A stretch of DNA of 64,000 nt from Sediminibacillus dalangtanensis (GCF_017792025.1 NZ_CP046956.1:2418001-2482000); one strand, 5' to 3'; positions 29,500 to 39,286 are shown, counted from the stretch's first letter. The notes: generated by a model not told the origin, from the sequence alone. A program made the numbers and translations.

Positions 29500-30981
29500 T
29501 TATTCTCGGACGAAACCAACTTTTAATTCATCAGCTATTGCTCGATGCAAATGTTGCCCAGCCAATATATATAGGGAATCTCCTTCCTGAATAACTGTAT
29601 CTCCATCGGGAGTGATCACCTGACCACAGCGAACTACTGCGTTGATCAATGTATTTTTGGGAAGGTTGGTATCTTTGAGCTTTTTCCCATTTACCCAATC
29701 CTGTTTTTCAACTTTATATTGTACTATGTCAAGGTCCTTTTGACCAAGGGTGAGAACTTGGAGCTGTTCCAGATCATGCGGTTTGGGATGGTTTATCAGA
29801 CCCAGTTTTGTTGCTGCATAAGGAATCGTCGAACCTTGAATGAGCGCCGAAGTCAACACGATAAAGAAAACGGCATTGAAAAACAATTGGCTGTTTTCCA
29901 TCTCGGCAAGCATGGGGAATAAAGCCAATATAATAGGAACAGCCCCCCTTAAGCCGGCCCATGATAAAAAAGTCTTTTCTTTGAAGCTGTAACGCCAGGG
30001 CACGAGCGAAATCCAAGTCGCAATCGGCCGGGCGATTAAAATCAAAATCCCCGACAACAAAATGCCATGGAAAATAATCCAATCGGAAAACAACCGAGAA
30101 GGGAACACAAATAGGCCCAGAATGATGAACATCAGTATTTGCGCCATCCAGCTAAAACCTTCATTGAACTTGTGAATCGACTCCCGAAACGATAAATCCA
30201 GGTTTCCAACTACCAGTGCAGTTACATATACCGCCAAAAATCCACTGGCATTCACCAAGGATGTAATGCTATACGAAAAAAAGGCAAATGCCAACCCAAA
30301 CAGGGGATACAGGCCACCAGACGATAGCTTTATTTTGTTTAGAGAAACACTTGCCATTTTTCCGATGAAAAGGCCGAGCAGCAATCCCCCCGCCATTTGC
30401 CAAAAGAATTGCAGTACCAGAGACAATACGCCCGAGCGATCCGTTGTGATCAATTCAATGAAGGAGATGGTCAAAAAGAAAGCCATCGGGTCATTCGTAC
30501 CGGACTCCCCTTCAAGGGTCGCTTCTATTTTGTCATTAATATTCTTATCCTTTAAAACAGCAAACACTGCTGCAGCATCGGTGGAACCGACGAGAGAACC
30601 AAGCAAAAATGCTTCAAGCCAGCTGAAACCAAATACCCATTTGGCGCCGAGACCTACTATGGCAGTTGTAATCAGCACACCAAACGTTGCCAACGAAATA
30701 GAAGGCAGTACGACCGGCTTAATCGTCCTCCAATGCGTTTGAATTCCCCCCTCATACAAAATGACGACAAGCGAAAAAACGCCGATGGCTTCGGCTATTT
30801 GCACGTTATTAAAATATAACAACCCAAGTCCATCGGAACCAACCACCATTCCCGCTAGAATAAACAACACGAGTGATGGAAGTCCGAACCGATCTGACAA
30901 CTTGGTTATCAAAATACTGAATAATAGCAATAGTGAAGTTAGTAAAATGATTTTATCTGATTCAACAACCTCTTGTATCAC
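29500..30981 (-). CDS. Monovalent cation/proton antiporter, NhaP2-like (CPA1) with C-terminal regulatory domain
   Basis: The 493-residue product has about twelve membrane segments, including the family's acidic transport site region LEGESGTNDPMAFF and GSTDAAAVFAVL, and a cytosolic C-terminal domain of about 90 residues of RCK_C/TrkA-C type (VNGKKLKDTNLPKNTLINAV...GDSLYILAG). Such proteins exchange K+ or Na+ for H+ and the RCK_C domain usually senses a ligand. GTG 30981 has GGGAGGGGA upstream; the longer frame starts with an implausible Cys-rich segment. It sits between gerE and ysmB, where B. subtilis, as I recall, has no such gene, so it looks like a lineage-specific insertion. Confidence 0.9.
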   Translation of the reverse strand: MIQEVVESDKIILLTSLLLLFSILITKLSDRFGLPSLVLFILAGMVVGSDGLGLLYFNNVQIAEAIGVFSLVVILYEGGIQTHWRTIKPVVLPSISLATFGVLITTAIVGLGAKWVFGFSWLEAFLLGSLVGSTDAAAVFAVLKDKNINDKIEATLEGESGTNDPMAFFLTISFIELITTDRSGVLSLVLQFFWQMAGGLLLGLFIGKMASVSLNKIKLSSGGLYPLFGLAFAFFSYSITSLVNASGFLAVYVTALVVGNLDLSFRESIHKFNEGFSWMAQILMFIILGLFVFPSRLFSDWIIFHGILLSGILILIARPIATWISLVPWRYSFKEKTFLSWAGLRGAVPIILALFPMLAEMENSQLFFNAVFFIVLTSALIQGSTIPYAATKLGLINHPKPHDLEQLQVLTLGQKDLDIVQYKVEKQDWVNGKKLKDTNLPKNTLINAVVRCGQVITPDGDTVIQEGDSLYILAGQHLHRAIADELKVGFVRE

Positions 30982-31133
30982 ACAAATTCCCCTCCCGCAG
31001 CGACAAATACAGCAACCTTTGCAACAGTTATGCCTTAACACATACCCGTTTTTTCCTTGCTTGTATCATGGTTGCTGCAGTTGCAGGCATAAACTCCGGA
31101 AAGGGATCGCCATCCCATTAAAATAAAACACTT

Positions 31134-31168
31134 AAAAAACCGACCTTCTTAAAGAAAGTCGGTTTCTT
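31134..31168 (-). terminator. Terminator of gerE
   Basis: AAACCGACTTTCTT and AAGAAGGTCGGTTT form a stem of about 14 bp with one mismatch, followed by TTTAAG on the minus strand, next to the gerE stop. Confidence 0.88.
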
Positions 31169-31169
31169 A

Positions 31170-31394
31170 CTAGAGCTTTAGTTCCCCCATACGAAGGAGC
31201 TCTACGACTGCTTGTGAACGCCCCTTGACACCTAATTTTTGCATAGCATTTGATATGTGATTCCGAACAGTCTTTTGTGATATAAACAGTTCTTGGGCTA
31301 TTTCTTTTGTTGTTTTGTCCTGTACTAGAAGTTCAAATACTTCTTTCTCACGTTTGGTCAATAATTGCTTCGGCTTGTAGTCACTATCATTCAA
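31170..31394 (-). CDS. gerE: Late mother-cell sporulation regulator GerE
   Basis: LuxR/FixJ-type DNA-binding protein of 74 residues, a bare helix-turn-helix domain with no receiver: LTKREKEVFELLVQDKTTKEIA, then LFISQKTVRNHISNAMQKLGV. It tunes sigma-K dependent coat genes. Start is TTG 31394 with AAGGAGGGG at 7-bp spacing. Length equals the B. subtilis protein. A sigma-K type promoter lies upstream at 31456-31485. Confidence 0.97.
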   Translation of the reverse strand: MNDSDYKPKQLLTKREKEVFELLVQDKTTKEIAQELFISQKTVRNHISNAMQKLGVKGRSQAVVELLRMGELKL

Positions 31395-31455
31395 GTGTTA
31401 ACCCCTCCTTGCTGTCTTTAAAGCCACATGGTGAAGGGTGTTTATTTAGTCAATG

Positions 31456-31485
31456 TATTTTATGTGAAAGTTGAATAACCCGTGA
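31456..31485 (-). promoter_or_regulatory. Sigma-K promoter of gerE
   Basis: CATAAAATA (31456-31464) matches the sigma-K -10 consensus CATANNNTA exactly, and a CAC at -35 lies 17 bp upstream. gerE is a sigma-K gene in B. subtilis. Confidence 0.65.
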
Positions 31486-31532
31486 ATTAGTTTTGCGTAA
31501 ATATGCGATTATTTTACGAATAAGGGAAGATG

Positions 31533-31982
31533 TCACGGTCCGGCAATGAGACGATTCTTCTCCTCTTCGGAGAATGGGGCAGGCTTGCCTGTGTGAACGT
31601 TTATCTGGACAAGCCTTCCTCTTCCAGTGATACATACTTCTTCTTTTTGATTTACTCCTAAATAATGGATATCGATAGATGTATTACCGATATGGTTCAC
31701 TTTGACGTATAATTTCATCTGGTCATTGAAGTACATTTGCCGATGATAGTCACACTGCAAGTCCGCCACGATCGGGATGGTTTCAGGATTTTCCACATCG
31801 ATCCGGAAAAGACCCACTTCCTTTAAAAAGGCAATACGCGCCTCTTCAAAGTAAATAAATGGAGAAACGTTATTCACATGGCCAAACATATCCGTCTCTG
31901 AAAAACGGACGTTGATCGGAATGAAAAACGCAAAGGATTCTTTCCAAGTATCAAAATCTTCTATGTAATTAACCGCTTTCAT
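31533..31982 (-). CDS. ysmA: YsmA-like hotdog-fold acyl-CoA thioesterase
   Basis: A 149-residue 4-hydroxybenzoyl-CoA thioesterase family protein, with the signature FSETDMFGHVNNVSPFIYFEEAR containing the catalytic Asp. It should hydrolyse an acyl-CoA; substrate unknown. ATG 31982 (MKAVNYIEDF) has AGGAAGGCGG 6 bases upstream; an eight-codon longer frame has no good site. Between gerE and sdhB as in B. subtilis. Confidence 0.9.
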   Translation of the reverse strand: MKAVNYIEDFDTWKESFAFFIPINVRFSETDMFGHVNNVSPFIYFEEARIAFLKEVGLFRIDVENPETIPIVADLQCDYHRQMYFNDQMKLYVKVNHIGNTSIDIHYLGVNQKEEVCITGRGRLVQINVHTGKPAPFSEEEKNRLIAGP

Positions 31983-32040
31983 TTTTGACCGCCTTCCTAC
32001 TGTCATTGAATAAGGTAAATGATTCCATTATTGGTGATAA

Positions 32041-32068
32041 AGAAGCCCTTACCCAAACGGGTAAAGGC
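32041..32068 (-). terminator. Terminator of sdhCAB
   Basis: GCCTTTACCC and GGGTAAGGGC pair around GTTT on the minus strand, followed by TTCTTTA, downstream of the sdhB stop. Confidence 0.75.
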
Positions 32069-32095
32069 TGTTTAAACTTGGCAATTTCCTGTTAA

Positions 32096-32857
32096 TCAAT
32101 AGACATGGTCACTGCCAAAGAAGTTTTTAAATGCTTGTATATTGGTATCTCTGTTCATAGCCGCAATGGAAGTCGTCAATGGAATGCCTTTCGGGCAAAC
32201 CTGGACACAGTTCTGAGAGTTTCCACATCCATGGATCCCCCCATCTTCCATTAAAGCTTCCAAACGTTCTCCTTTGTTCATTTGGCCGGTTGGATGCGCG
32301 TTGAATAAACGTACTTGAGATAACGCAGCTGGTCCGATAAAGTCAGAATTACTGTTTACGTTCGGGCAAGCTTCCAAACAAACGCCGCATGTCATACATT
32401 TTGACAATTCATAAGCCCACTGCCGTTTCTTTTCCGGCATACGCGGTCCTGGTCCTAAGTCATACGTTCCATCAATCGGAATCCAGGCCTTTACTTTTTT
32501 AAGAGAATCAAACATTCTGCTTCTGTCTACTGCCAAATCCCTGACTACAGGGAAAGTAGACATGGGTTCCAGCCGGATAGGCTGTTCGAGCTGGTCGATA
32601 AGTGTGGCACAAGATTGTTTTGCTTGTCCGTTGATTACCATCGAACATGCTCCACAAACTTCCTCCAGGCAATTCATTTCCCAAAAAACCGGAGTAGTAT
32701 TTTCCCCATTGGCATTGACAGGATTTCTGCGGATTTCCATCAATGCTGATATCACATTCATATTCTCTCTGTAAGGTACTTGAAAGGTTTCCTCATAGGG
32801 AGAAGAGTCTGGACTGTCCTGTCTTGTAATAATCAAAGTTATCGTTTTATCAGCCAT
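32096..32857 (-). CDS. sdhB: Succinate dehydrogenase iron-sulfur subunit
   Basis: Electron-transfer subunit of respiratory complex II. The 253-residue product carries the [2Fe-2S] ligands in CLEEVCGACSMVINGQ, and the cysteines of the [4Fe-4S] and [3Fe-4S] clusters in CMTCGVCLEACP and CGNSQNCVQVCPKGIP. ATG 32857 has a run of G (AAGGGGGGG) upstream. It follows sdhA by 18 bp; last gene of sdhCAB. Confidence 0.98.
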   Translation of the reverse strand: MADKTITLIITRQDSPDSSPYEETFQVPYRENMNVISALMEIRRNPVNANGENTTPVFWEMNCLEEVCGACSMVINGQAKQSCATLIDQLEQPIRLEPMSTFPVVRDLAVDRSRMFDSLKKVKAWIPIDGTYDLGPGPRMPEKKRQWAYELSKCMTCGVCLEACPNVNSNSDFIGPAALSQVRLFNAHPTGQMNKGERLEALMEDGGIHGCGNSQNCVQVCPKGIPLTTSIAAMNRDTNIQAFKNFFGSDHVY

Positions 32858-32875
32858 GATTAACTTGCCCCCCCT

Positions 32876-34627
32876 TTATTTTTTCTTACTGTAGTCGCGT
32901 TTTCTTGGTTTTATCAAGGACACATCGACGTCTTCATATTCAAAAACCGGTTCATTGCTAACCGCATCATAAGATGCCTTGGTCGTTTTCAACCATTCTT
33001 CGTCGTTACGCTCTGGAAATTCCGGTTTATAGTGGGCCCCACGGCTTTCATTTCGATTGTAGGCTCCGATGGTAATGACCCTGGCTAGTTGCAGCATGTT
33101 CTTCAATTGCCGGGTGAACATAACGCCTTGATTGCTCCAACGGGAAGTATCATTGATATTGATATTCTCCCAACGCTCCATCAATTCTTTGATTTTTTCA
33201 TCTGTTTTCAGTAGTTTTTCATTGTCCCGCACAACGGTAACGTTATCGGTCATCCATTCTCCAAGCTCCCGATGAATCTGATAAGCATTTTCCTCTCCGT
33301 TCATGCTCATCAACTGTTCAAAGGTTTCCTGCTCCTCTTTCAGCTTTTCATCATAAAGAGAGGATGGGATATCTTCTGTCGTTTTCTCCAGTCCCTCGAT
33401 ATACTTAATGGCATTCGGACCGGCAACCATGCCGCCAAAAATAGAAGAGAGAAGAGAGTTAGCTCCCAAGCGGTTTCCGCCATGCTGAGAATAATCACAC
33501 TCGCCGGCAGCAAAGATTCCCGGGATGTTGGTCATCTGATCGTAATCAACCCAAAGCCCGCCCATCGAATAGTGGACAGCAGGGAAGATTTTCATCGGCA
33601 CTTTGCGCGGATCTTCCCCGACAAATTTTTCATAGATTTCGATAATTCCGCCCAATTTAACATCCAGCTCTTTCGGGTCTTTGTGGGAAAGATCCAAATA
33701 AACCATGTTTTCCCCGTTGATACCAAGCTTTTGATTGACGCAAACATCGAAAATCTCCCTGGTTGCGATATCACGAGGAACCAGATTCCCATATGCAGGA
33801 TATTTTTCTTCAAGGAAATACCATGGCTCCCCGTCTTTATAAGTCCAAACCCTTCCGCCTTCTCCGCGGGCAGACTCACTCATCAAACGGAGTTTATCAT
33901 CGCCGGGAATAGCTGTCGGATGAATTTGAATGAATTCCCCGTTTGCATAGATGGCACCCTGCTGATAAAGCGCACCAGCTGCCGAGCCGGTATTGATGAC
34001 CGAGTTGGTTGACTTTCCAAAAATGATTCCCGGACCACCGGTTGCCAGAATCACTGCATCTGCTTTATACACCTTGGTTTCGTGGTTCTGAATATGCTGG
34101 GCCACTATACCGCGGCCAACACCTTCTTCATCGATAACCGCAGAAAGAAATTCCCAATTTTCATATTTGGTAACCAACCCTTCCACTTCGAAGCGGCGGA
34201 CTTGTTCATCCAAAGCATAAAGGAGCTGCTGTCCGGTTGTAGCACCGGCATATGCTGTCCGATGATGCTGCGTTCCGCCGAAACGCCGAAAGTCCAATAG
34301 CCCTTCCGGTGTTCTGTTGAACATTACGCCCATCCGATCGAGCATATGGATGATGCTTGGCGCCGCATCGCACATTGCTTTGACAGGAGGCTGGTTGGCA
34401 AGGAAATCTCCTCCGTAAACGGTATCGTCAAAGTGTTCCCACGGAGAGTCACCTTCTCCTTTCGTATTAACTGCTCCGTTAATACCTCCTTGCGCACAAA
34501 CAGAGTGAGAACGTTTTACCGGTACGAGGGACAGCAAATCGACGTGAACTCCTGCTTCTGCTGCCTTTATTGTCGCCATTAAGCCGGCCAGACCGCCACC
34601 AACGACGACGACATTAAGATTACTCAT
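32876..34627 (-). CDS. sdhA: Succinate dehydrogenase flavoprotein subunit
   Basis: Oxidises succinate to fumarate using covalently bound FAD. The 583-residue product begins with the FAD-binding VVVVGGGLAGLMATIKAAEAG, has the flavinylation region SHSVCAQGGINGA (His), the substrate-site HPTAIPGDDKL, and ESARGEGGRVWTY. ATG 34627 has GGGGAG upstream. Middle gene of the Gram-positive sdhCAB operon. Confidence 0.98.
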   Translation of the reverse strand: MSNLNVVVVGGGLAGLMATIKAAEAGVHVDLLSLVPVKRSHSVCAQGGINGAVNTKGEGDSPWEHFDDTVYGGDFLANQPPVKAMCDAAPSIIHMLDRMGVMFNRTPEGLLDFRRFGGTQHHRTAYAGATTGQQLLYALDEQVRRFEVEGLVTKYENWEFLSAVIDEEGVGRGIVAQHIQNHETKVYKADAVILATGGPGIIFGKSTNSVINTGSAAGALYQQGAIYANGEFIQIHPTAIPGDDKLRLMSESARGEGGRVWTYKDGEPWYFLEEKYPAYGNLVPRDIATREIFDVCVNQKLGINGENMVYLDLSHKDPKELDVKLGGIIEIYEKFVGEDPRKVPMKIFPAVHYSMGGLWVDYDQMTNIPGIFAAGECDYSQHGGNRLGANSLLSSIFGGMVAGPNAIKYIEGLEKTTEDIPSSLYDEKLKEEQETFEQLMSMNGEENAYQIHRELGEWMTDNVTVVRDNEKLLKTDEKIKELMERWENININDTSRWSNQGVMFTRQLKNMLQLARVITIGAYNRNESRGAHYKPEFPERNDEEWLKTTKASYDAVSNEPVFEYEDVDVSLIKPRKRDYSKKK

Positions 34628-34678
34628 TTTTTGCTCACTCCCCTATATTCACTAAATACTCTTCTTTTCTGTTTACTT

Positions 34679-35299
34679 TTATGCTCCGTATGCAAAAGCA
34701 AAAATTGCTCTTACACCTATATAGGTTACAATAAGGAAAACGACCAGCGTTGCGTATGTAGCCACTCTTTGAGAACGAGGTGTGATCGTGAATCCCCATG
34801 TAACCAGGAAGCTCCATAGACCATTCGCAAAATGAAATGTAGTCGAAACCACTCCAATGATATAGAACCAGAACATAAATGGCTGTGTCAGGATGTTCTC
34901 CATTAAGCTGTAATTAAGTTCTGCGTTCCCAAGGCCAATGGCAATCCGTGTTTCCCATACGTGCCAAGCGATAAAGATAAGCGTGATGATACCGGAAACC
35001 CGTTGCAGTGTGAACATGATATTCCGGAAAAAGCTGTAACGCCTATTGTTGTACTTGACCGTAAAAACAATATAAACACCTAAAATTGCATGGAACAGAA
35101 TTGGAATGTAAATCACCACAAACTCGAGCACAATCCTGAAAGGCAAGTCGTGAATAAAACCGGCCGCCTGTTCAAAACTTTCTCTTCCATACACGGCAAA
35201 ATGATTAACCAGCAGATGCTGTATCAAAAACACACCGATTGGAATTACCCCTAAAAGTGAATGTAGTCTGCGATAGAAAAAATCGCGATTCTCCGCCAT
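34679..35299 (-). CDS. sdhC: Succinate dehydrogenase cytochrome b558 subunit
   Basis: Membrane anchor of complex II binding two hemes b and reducing menaquinone. The 206-residue product has five hydrophobic segments and conserved His residues (RRLHSLLGVIP, IQHLLVNHF, LFHAILGVY, IAWHVWETR, TTFHFANGLW). ATG 35299 (MAENRDFFY) has GAGGGGGG upstream; 15 additional codons are open but lack a site. First gene of the operon, preceded by a strong promoter and a cre-like palindrome. Confidence 0.97.
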   Translation of the reverse strand: MAENRDFFYRRLHSLLGVIPIGVFLIQHLLVNHFAVYGRESFEQAAGFIHDLPFRIVLEFVVIYIPILFHAILGVYIVFTVKYNNRRYSFFRNIMFTLQRVSGIITLIFIAWHVWETRIAIGLGNAELNYSLMENILTQPFMFWFYIIGVVSTTFHFANGLWSFLVTWGFTITPRSQRVATYATLVVFLIVTYIGVRAIFAFAYGA

Positions 35300-35350
35300 G
35301 TGTACCCCCCTCACCAAAAATTCCTTATGATATGATCCGTGCACCTTTCC

Positions 35351-35368
35351 TGGTAAAGCGCTTTACTT
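35351..35368. promoter_or_regulatory. cre-like palindrome in the sdhCAB leader
   Basis: GTAAAGCGCTTTAC (35353-35366) is a perfect 14-bp palindrome with the AAAGCGCTTT core of catabolite-responsive elements. It lies about 65 bases downstream of the predicted sdh start site, where CcpA bound to it would act as a roadblock. Repression of sdh by glucose would fit known physiology. Confidence 0.7.
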
Positions 35369-35434
35369 TCCAATAAAATGGAAAAACAAACACGTGAGAT
35401 TCCCTCGAAAAATGCACATTTTTGTGACACACTT

Positions 35435-35463
35435 ATTGTACTTCTATCCTAGTGGAGCGTCAA
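35435..35463 (-). promoter_or_regulatory. Sigma-A promoter of sdhCAB
   Basis: TTGACG and TACAAT, 17 bp apart on the minus strand, start near 35428; the leader to sdhC is about 130 bases long. Confidence 0.78.
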
Positions 35464-35572
35464 GAAAACGATTCACAAAATCCTCCAGCGGGTAAGGAGT
35501 TGTAGCCTGTTTTTTTTTAGTACGGGTTGCATGAATAACAAAATCGGGTAATAATAGTTTGGTAGGAAAGGA

Positions 35573-36022
35573 ATGAATGACATGGGGAAAAACAGAGAGC
35601 TTACTGACGAAACAACCCTTGATTTTTTACATACATCCGGAGCCGGATATGATATACTACGGTACATTTGCCTGCCGGACTTACTTGGAAAAGATGCCCC
35701 GCCCATTCTTTATATTATGGGTAAAAACCTGGCAAGAAAGATGCAGGTTGGCAGCATGGAGGATATAGTAAATTTTTTCGAAAAACTAGGTTGGGGAAAT
35801 TTGCAGTTAATAAAAGAAAAGCGGCGGGAGATGATTTGGGAATTGACTGCTGAACAAATTAATGCTCGTCAGCAAGCACACCTCCCGGAAGTCGAATATC
35901 GTTTGGAAGCCGGATTTCTTGCAGAGTCTATTCAACAAATCAAAGGACTTCCCTGTGAAGGGATTGAAGAAATCAAGCCAAAAAACAATAGCGTCCAATT
36001 CAGTATTGTCTACACGAAATGA
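35573..36022 (+). CDS. yslB: YslB family protein (DUF2507)
   Basis: Soluble 149-residue protein with the YslB pattern: YDILRYICLPDLLG near residue 28, ILYIMGKNLARK, FFEKLGWGNL, and YRLEAGFLAESIQ. Function unknown; the family is found near sdh in Bacillaceae. It is divergent from sdhC here. ATG 35573 has GGAAAGGA almost touching it; ATG 35582, three codons on, has better spacing and may be the true start. Confidence 0.9.
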   Translation: MNDMGKNRELTDETTLDFLHTSGAGYDILRYICLPDLLGKDAPPILYIMGKNLARKMQVGSMEDIVNFFEKLGWGNLQLIKEKRREMIWELTAEQINARQQAHLPEVEYRLEAGFLAESIQQIKGLPCEGIEEIKPKNNSVQFSIVYTK

Positions 36023-36480
36023 CTATGTTAAAAGCGAAAGGCTACTTCCACACAAACATCAAACCTCAACGAGAGACAGGCTGTGGAACTCCCTTTCAGA
36101 GATCTCCCTTTTTCTTAGGAAAGGACTCCTTGAAATAAAGGCCCGTTTTCTGTGTGCAGTGAGTCACCGCCGATTCTTTCTCTAGTCGCCAGAAGCAAAG
36201 AACGATTATTCTGGTTACTTCGGAAGTGGAGCCATCCTGATGTCTATGTATTCTGCCTTCGGTTGATATCAATTCCTAAAAGCAACAAAAGAAAATCCTG
36301 CTTTTGTATGCTTTCGCATTTATGAAAAATTTTTACCAAGCGAAAGGCAGTGTATCTCTCCTTCGAGGAAATTACCAAACGAAGACTTACTATATAGGGA
36401 ACATAGCTTTTCGAGGAGGGCAGGTATTTACAAAAAGCGAAAGTTTGAACGCAAAACCGATTTCTTTCTTCAAACAGACG
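36023..36480. other. Gene-free stretch between yslB and uvrC
   Basis: About 460 bp with no credible gene; frames on both strands have no ribosome binding sites. Fragments such as GGACTCCTTGAAATAAAGGCCCG hint at a decayed family B repeat, but I cannot align it with confidence. The lysC gene found here in B. subtilis is absent. Confidence 0.4.
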
Positions 36481-36524
36481 AAAACCGGACGGCAATCAAT
36501 AAGAAAGAATGCCGGTCCGGTTTC
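36481..36524 (-). terminator. Terminator of uvrC
   Basis: AAACCGGACCGGCATTC pairs with GATTGCCGTCCGGTTT (one internal mismatch) and is followed by TCGTCT on the minus strand, right after the uvrC stop. Confidence 0.78.
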
Positions 36525-36526
36525 GT

Positions 36527-38320
36527 TTATTCATCTCCATTTTTTTCTTTCCCCTGCAAATGTTGCAGGATCGCATCCGCAGTCGGAACAGGCAGTCCCA
36601 GTCGGACCAGGTCATCTTGACTGGCATTTTTTATTTCGGTAACCGATTTAAAATGCCTCAGCAGTAATCTTCGCCGTTTTCCGCCTACTCCAGGGATGTT
36701 ATCAAGTTCGGACTTAAACACGCTCTTTCCCCGAAGCTGCCGATGGAAGGTGATCGCAAACCGGTGAACTTCATCCTGTATGCGCTGAATCAGGTAAAAT
36801 TCTTTCGAGTTCCTATCCAGATTCACAACGGCAGGAGGCACGCCATAAAGCAACTCGCTTGTCCGGTGCTTATCATCCTTTGCAAGTCCGCACAAAGGAA
36901 TATCGAGACCGAGCTCGTTTTCCAAGACATCGGAAGCAGCCTTCATCTGCCCTTTTCCTCCGTCAATTACAATCAAATCAGGAAGTGGAAGCCCCTCTTT
37001 TAATACCCTGGAGTATCGTCGTCTTACAACTTCACGCATCGTTTCATAGTCATCCGGACCTTCCACACTGCGGATTTTATACTTACGATACTGCTTCTTG
37101 TCCGGTTTTCCGTCAATAAATACAATCATCGCCGAGACAGGATCGGTTCCCTGGATATTCGAATTGTCAAAAGCTTCGATTCGATGAGGTGTTTCAATAT
37201 GAAGCTTTTCTCCTAAGTTTTCGACGGCAAGAATCGTCCGTTCCTCATCCTTTTCGATGATGGAGAACTTTTCTTCCAATGCAATTTCCGCATTTTTTTC
37301 TGCCAGTTCCACCAGTTCTTTTTTCCTGCCTCTGTAAGGAACCGTCACATCTATTTCAAGCAGTTCTTTTAAGAGATCATTGTCTGTCGGTGCAGGAACC
37401 AGTACTTGCTTCGGTTTCGGGTGGTTTTGATGGAGATAAAACCTGCCGATGTAACTTAAAAAGGTATCTGCGGGGTCATCATAGAACGGAAAAATCGAGA
37501 CATCCCGCTCAATCAACTTACCCTGTCTCACAAAGAAGACCTGGACGCACATCCAACCTTTATCATAGGAATAGCCGAACACATCTCTGTCCACAGTATC
37601 TTTCAGCGTCATTTTTTGTTGTTCCATCACCGCATCAATGTGCTGAATTTGATCGCGAAGCTCTTTGGCCCGTTCAAAGTCAAGGTCCTCGGATGCTTTA
37701 TACATCTTTGTTTTCAGCTCTTTTTTTATTTCCTTATGTCCCCCGCCCAGAAAAGAACTGATACTTTGTACGATCTGCCTGTTCGTTTCTTGGGATACTG
37801 GGTATTGGCAAGGGCCAAGACACTGGTTCATATGATAATATAAACAAACCCGGTCCGGCATTTTGTCGCATTTTCGAAGAGGATACAGCCTGTCCAGGAG
37901 CTTTTTTGTTTCTCTGGCCGCGATTACATTCGGGTACGGACCGAAATATTTCCCCTTGTCTTTTTTTACTTTCCTCGTCACAATCAACCGCGGATGCTCT
38001 TCCGCAGTAATTTTCAAATAAGGATATGTTTTATCGTCTTTTAGCAGGACGTTATATTTAGGGTCATATTTTTTAATCAAATTCATTTCAAGAATAAGGG
38101 CTTCAATTTCAGAAGAGGTGACAATATACTCAAATTCGACAATTTCCTGCACAAGTCTTTGCGTTTTCTGATCATTCGCTCCGGTAAAATAAGACCGGAC
38201 CCGGTTTTTCAATGCTTTCGACTTTCCCACATAGATAATGGTCCCTTGCTTATCTTTCATCAGATAACAGCCTGGTTGAGCGGGCAGTACTGCAAGCTTC
38301 TCTTTTATTCGTTCATTCAT
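36527..38320 (-). CDS. uvrC: Excinuclease ABC subunit C
   Basis: Makes both incisions in nucleotide excision repair together with UvrB. The 597-residue product has the GIY-YIG nuclease at the N-terminus ([19 protein letters not shown]), a UVR motif for UvrB contact near residue 205-235, the RNase H-like endonuclease domain ([33 protein letters not shown]) and a C-terminal helix-hairpin-helix ([17 protein letters not shown]). ATG 38320 has GGGGGAAAG upstream; a 14-codon longer frame lacks a site. Confidence 0.98.
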   Translation of the reverse strand: MNERIKEKLAVLPAQPGCYLMKDKQGTIIYVGKSKALKNRVRSYFTGANDQKTQRLVQEIVEFEYIVTSSEIEALILEMNLIKKYDPKYNVLLKDDKTYPYLKITAEEHPRLIVTRKVKKDKGKYFGPYPNVIAARETKKLLDRLYPLRKCDKMPDRVCLYYHMNQCLGPCQYPVSQETNRQIVQSISSFLGGGHKEIKKELKTKMYKASEDLDFERAKELRDQIQHIDAVMEQQKMTLKDTVDRDVFGYSYDKGWMCVQVFFVRQGKLIERDVSIFPFYDDPADTFLSYIGRFYLHQNHPKPKQVLVPAPTDNDLLKELLEIDVTVPYRGRKKELVELAEKNAEIALEEKFSIIEKDEERTILAVENLGEKLHIETPHRIEAFDNSNIQGTDPVSAMIVFIDGKPDKKQYRKYKIRSVEGPDDYETMREVVRRRYSRVLKEGLPLPDLIVIDGGKGQMKAASDVLENELGLDIPLCGLAKDDKHRTSELLYGVPPAVVNLDRNSKEFYLIQRIQDEVHRFAITFHRQLRGKSVFKSELDNIPGVGGKRRRLLLRHFKSVTEIKNASQDDLVRLGLPVPTADAILQHLQGKEKNGDE

Positions 38321-38627
38321 GTGTTTCTTTCCCCCATATGCGGTATTGAGTCTCATGCCCATATGAAATGCAGATGCACCTGCTCACCCCGTAAAAGACT
38401 CTCGCTGACTGGCGGGCAACAGAGCCATAACTGCACTTCTACTTCATTTCGGAAAGTTTTGCTACGTCGATTTTCCCCAATGCAAAATTTACTACTTTCT
38501 GAAGCGCATGCTTATATCAAATCTCGGGGTGGTGTTTTTCTGCCTCTGTGAGGATCGTTCAGACCTCGTGAGCTTAGCCGCTGGAATTAGACAACATAAC
38601 GCCAGAACTCCTACTTTCCTATCAATA
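38321..38627. other. Gene-free stretch between trxA and uvrC
   Basis: No gene seen. GTAAAAGACTCTCGCTGACTGGCGGGC and nearby pieces vaguely resemble decayed intergenic repeats of this genome, but are too diverged to call. No clear uvrC promoter was found. Confidence 0.35.
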
Positions 38628-38673
38628 TAAAACAGTCCCTTGTCACAACCATGGCAACAAGGGACTGTTTGAG
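38628..38673 (-). terminator. Terminator of trxA
   Basis: AAACAGTCCCTTGT and ACAAGGGACTGTTT are perfect 14-bp arms around a 14-base loop; the minus strand continues TTATATTG. Confidence 0.88.
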
Positions 38674-38707
38674 CATTTATCCAGCACAACTACAGTTGGC
38701 TGCATTT

Positions 38708-39022
38708 TTAAGAGTGCTTATTGATCAAATCTACCAACGCTTCTTTCGGTTGGAAACCGATTACTTGATCCACTACTTCCCCGTCTTTGAACAAAAGAAG
38801 GGTAGGAATGCTCATAACTCCGAACTTTCCAGCCGTTTCCTGGTTTTCATCAACATCAAGTTTGACAATTTTTACTTTGTCGCTCATTTCATCATCAATT
38901 TCTTCCAATACAGGAGCGATCATTTTACATGGCCCACACCAAGGTGCCCAAAAATCGGCCAGTACGACACCGTCCCCTGTTTCTGTTGAAAAATTTTGAT
39001 CGGTCGCAGTTACAATTGCCAT
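38708..39022 (-). CDS. trxA: Thioredoxin
   Basis: General disulfide reductant of 104 residues with the active site WCGPC at residues 28-32, the cis-Pro in MSIPTLLLF and the final FQPKEAL helix. ATG 39022 follows AGAGGAGGAAATATAA. Two TATACT elements on the minus strand upstream (in the 39090-39150 region) could be -10 boxes, but neither has a good -35, so the promoter is unresolved. Confidence 0.98.
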   Translation of the reverse strand: MAIVTATDQNFSTETGDGVVLADFWAPWCGPCKMIAPVLEEIDDEMSDKVKIVKLDVDENQETAGKFGVMSIPTLLLFKDGEVVDQVIGFQPKEALVDLINKHS

Positions 39023-39286
39023 TTATATTTCCTCCTCTAGCGTCCTTTTTTCCATCCATGAATGGAAGCATCACTAATTATTATCCAATTTCGGATATGA
39101 TTCATTAGTATAGCAGACATTTTTGTCAGGATAAATATTGATTCGTCTTAGAGTATAGCATCATTTTTTCCTTTAAAGCTAATAGTTTGCTTATAATGTA
39201 TCATTTCCAAGATTGCCTTTTCGATTCCATATTCTAATTTCCAATATTCTTGATTTATCCTATTTCACCTTATGTCAACAAGTGCA

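Noticed and set aside
31042..31130. Possible riboswitch (for example cyclic di-AMP type) upstream of the antiporter
   Set aside because: No conserved ydaO-class motifs were recognised; only short palindromes such as CTGCAACTGCAG are present.
33272..34012. 246-codon plus-strand frame
   Set aside because: Antisense shadow of sdhA without a ribosome binding site.
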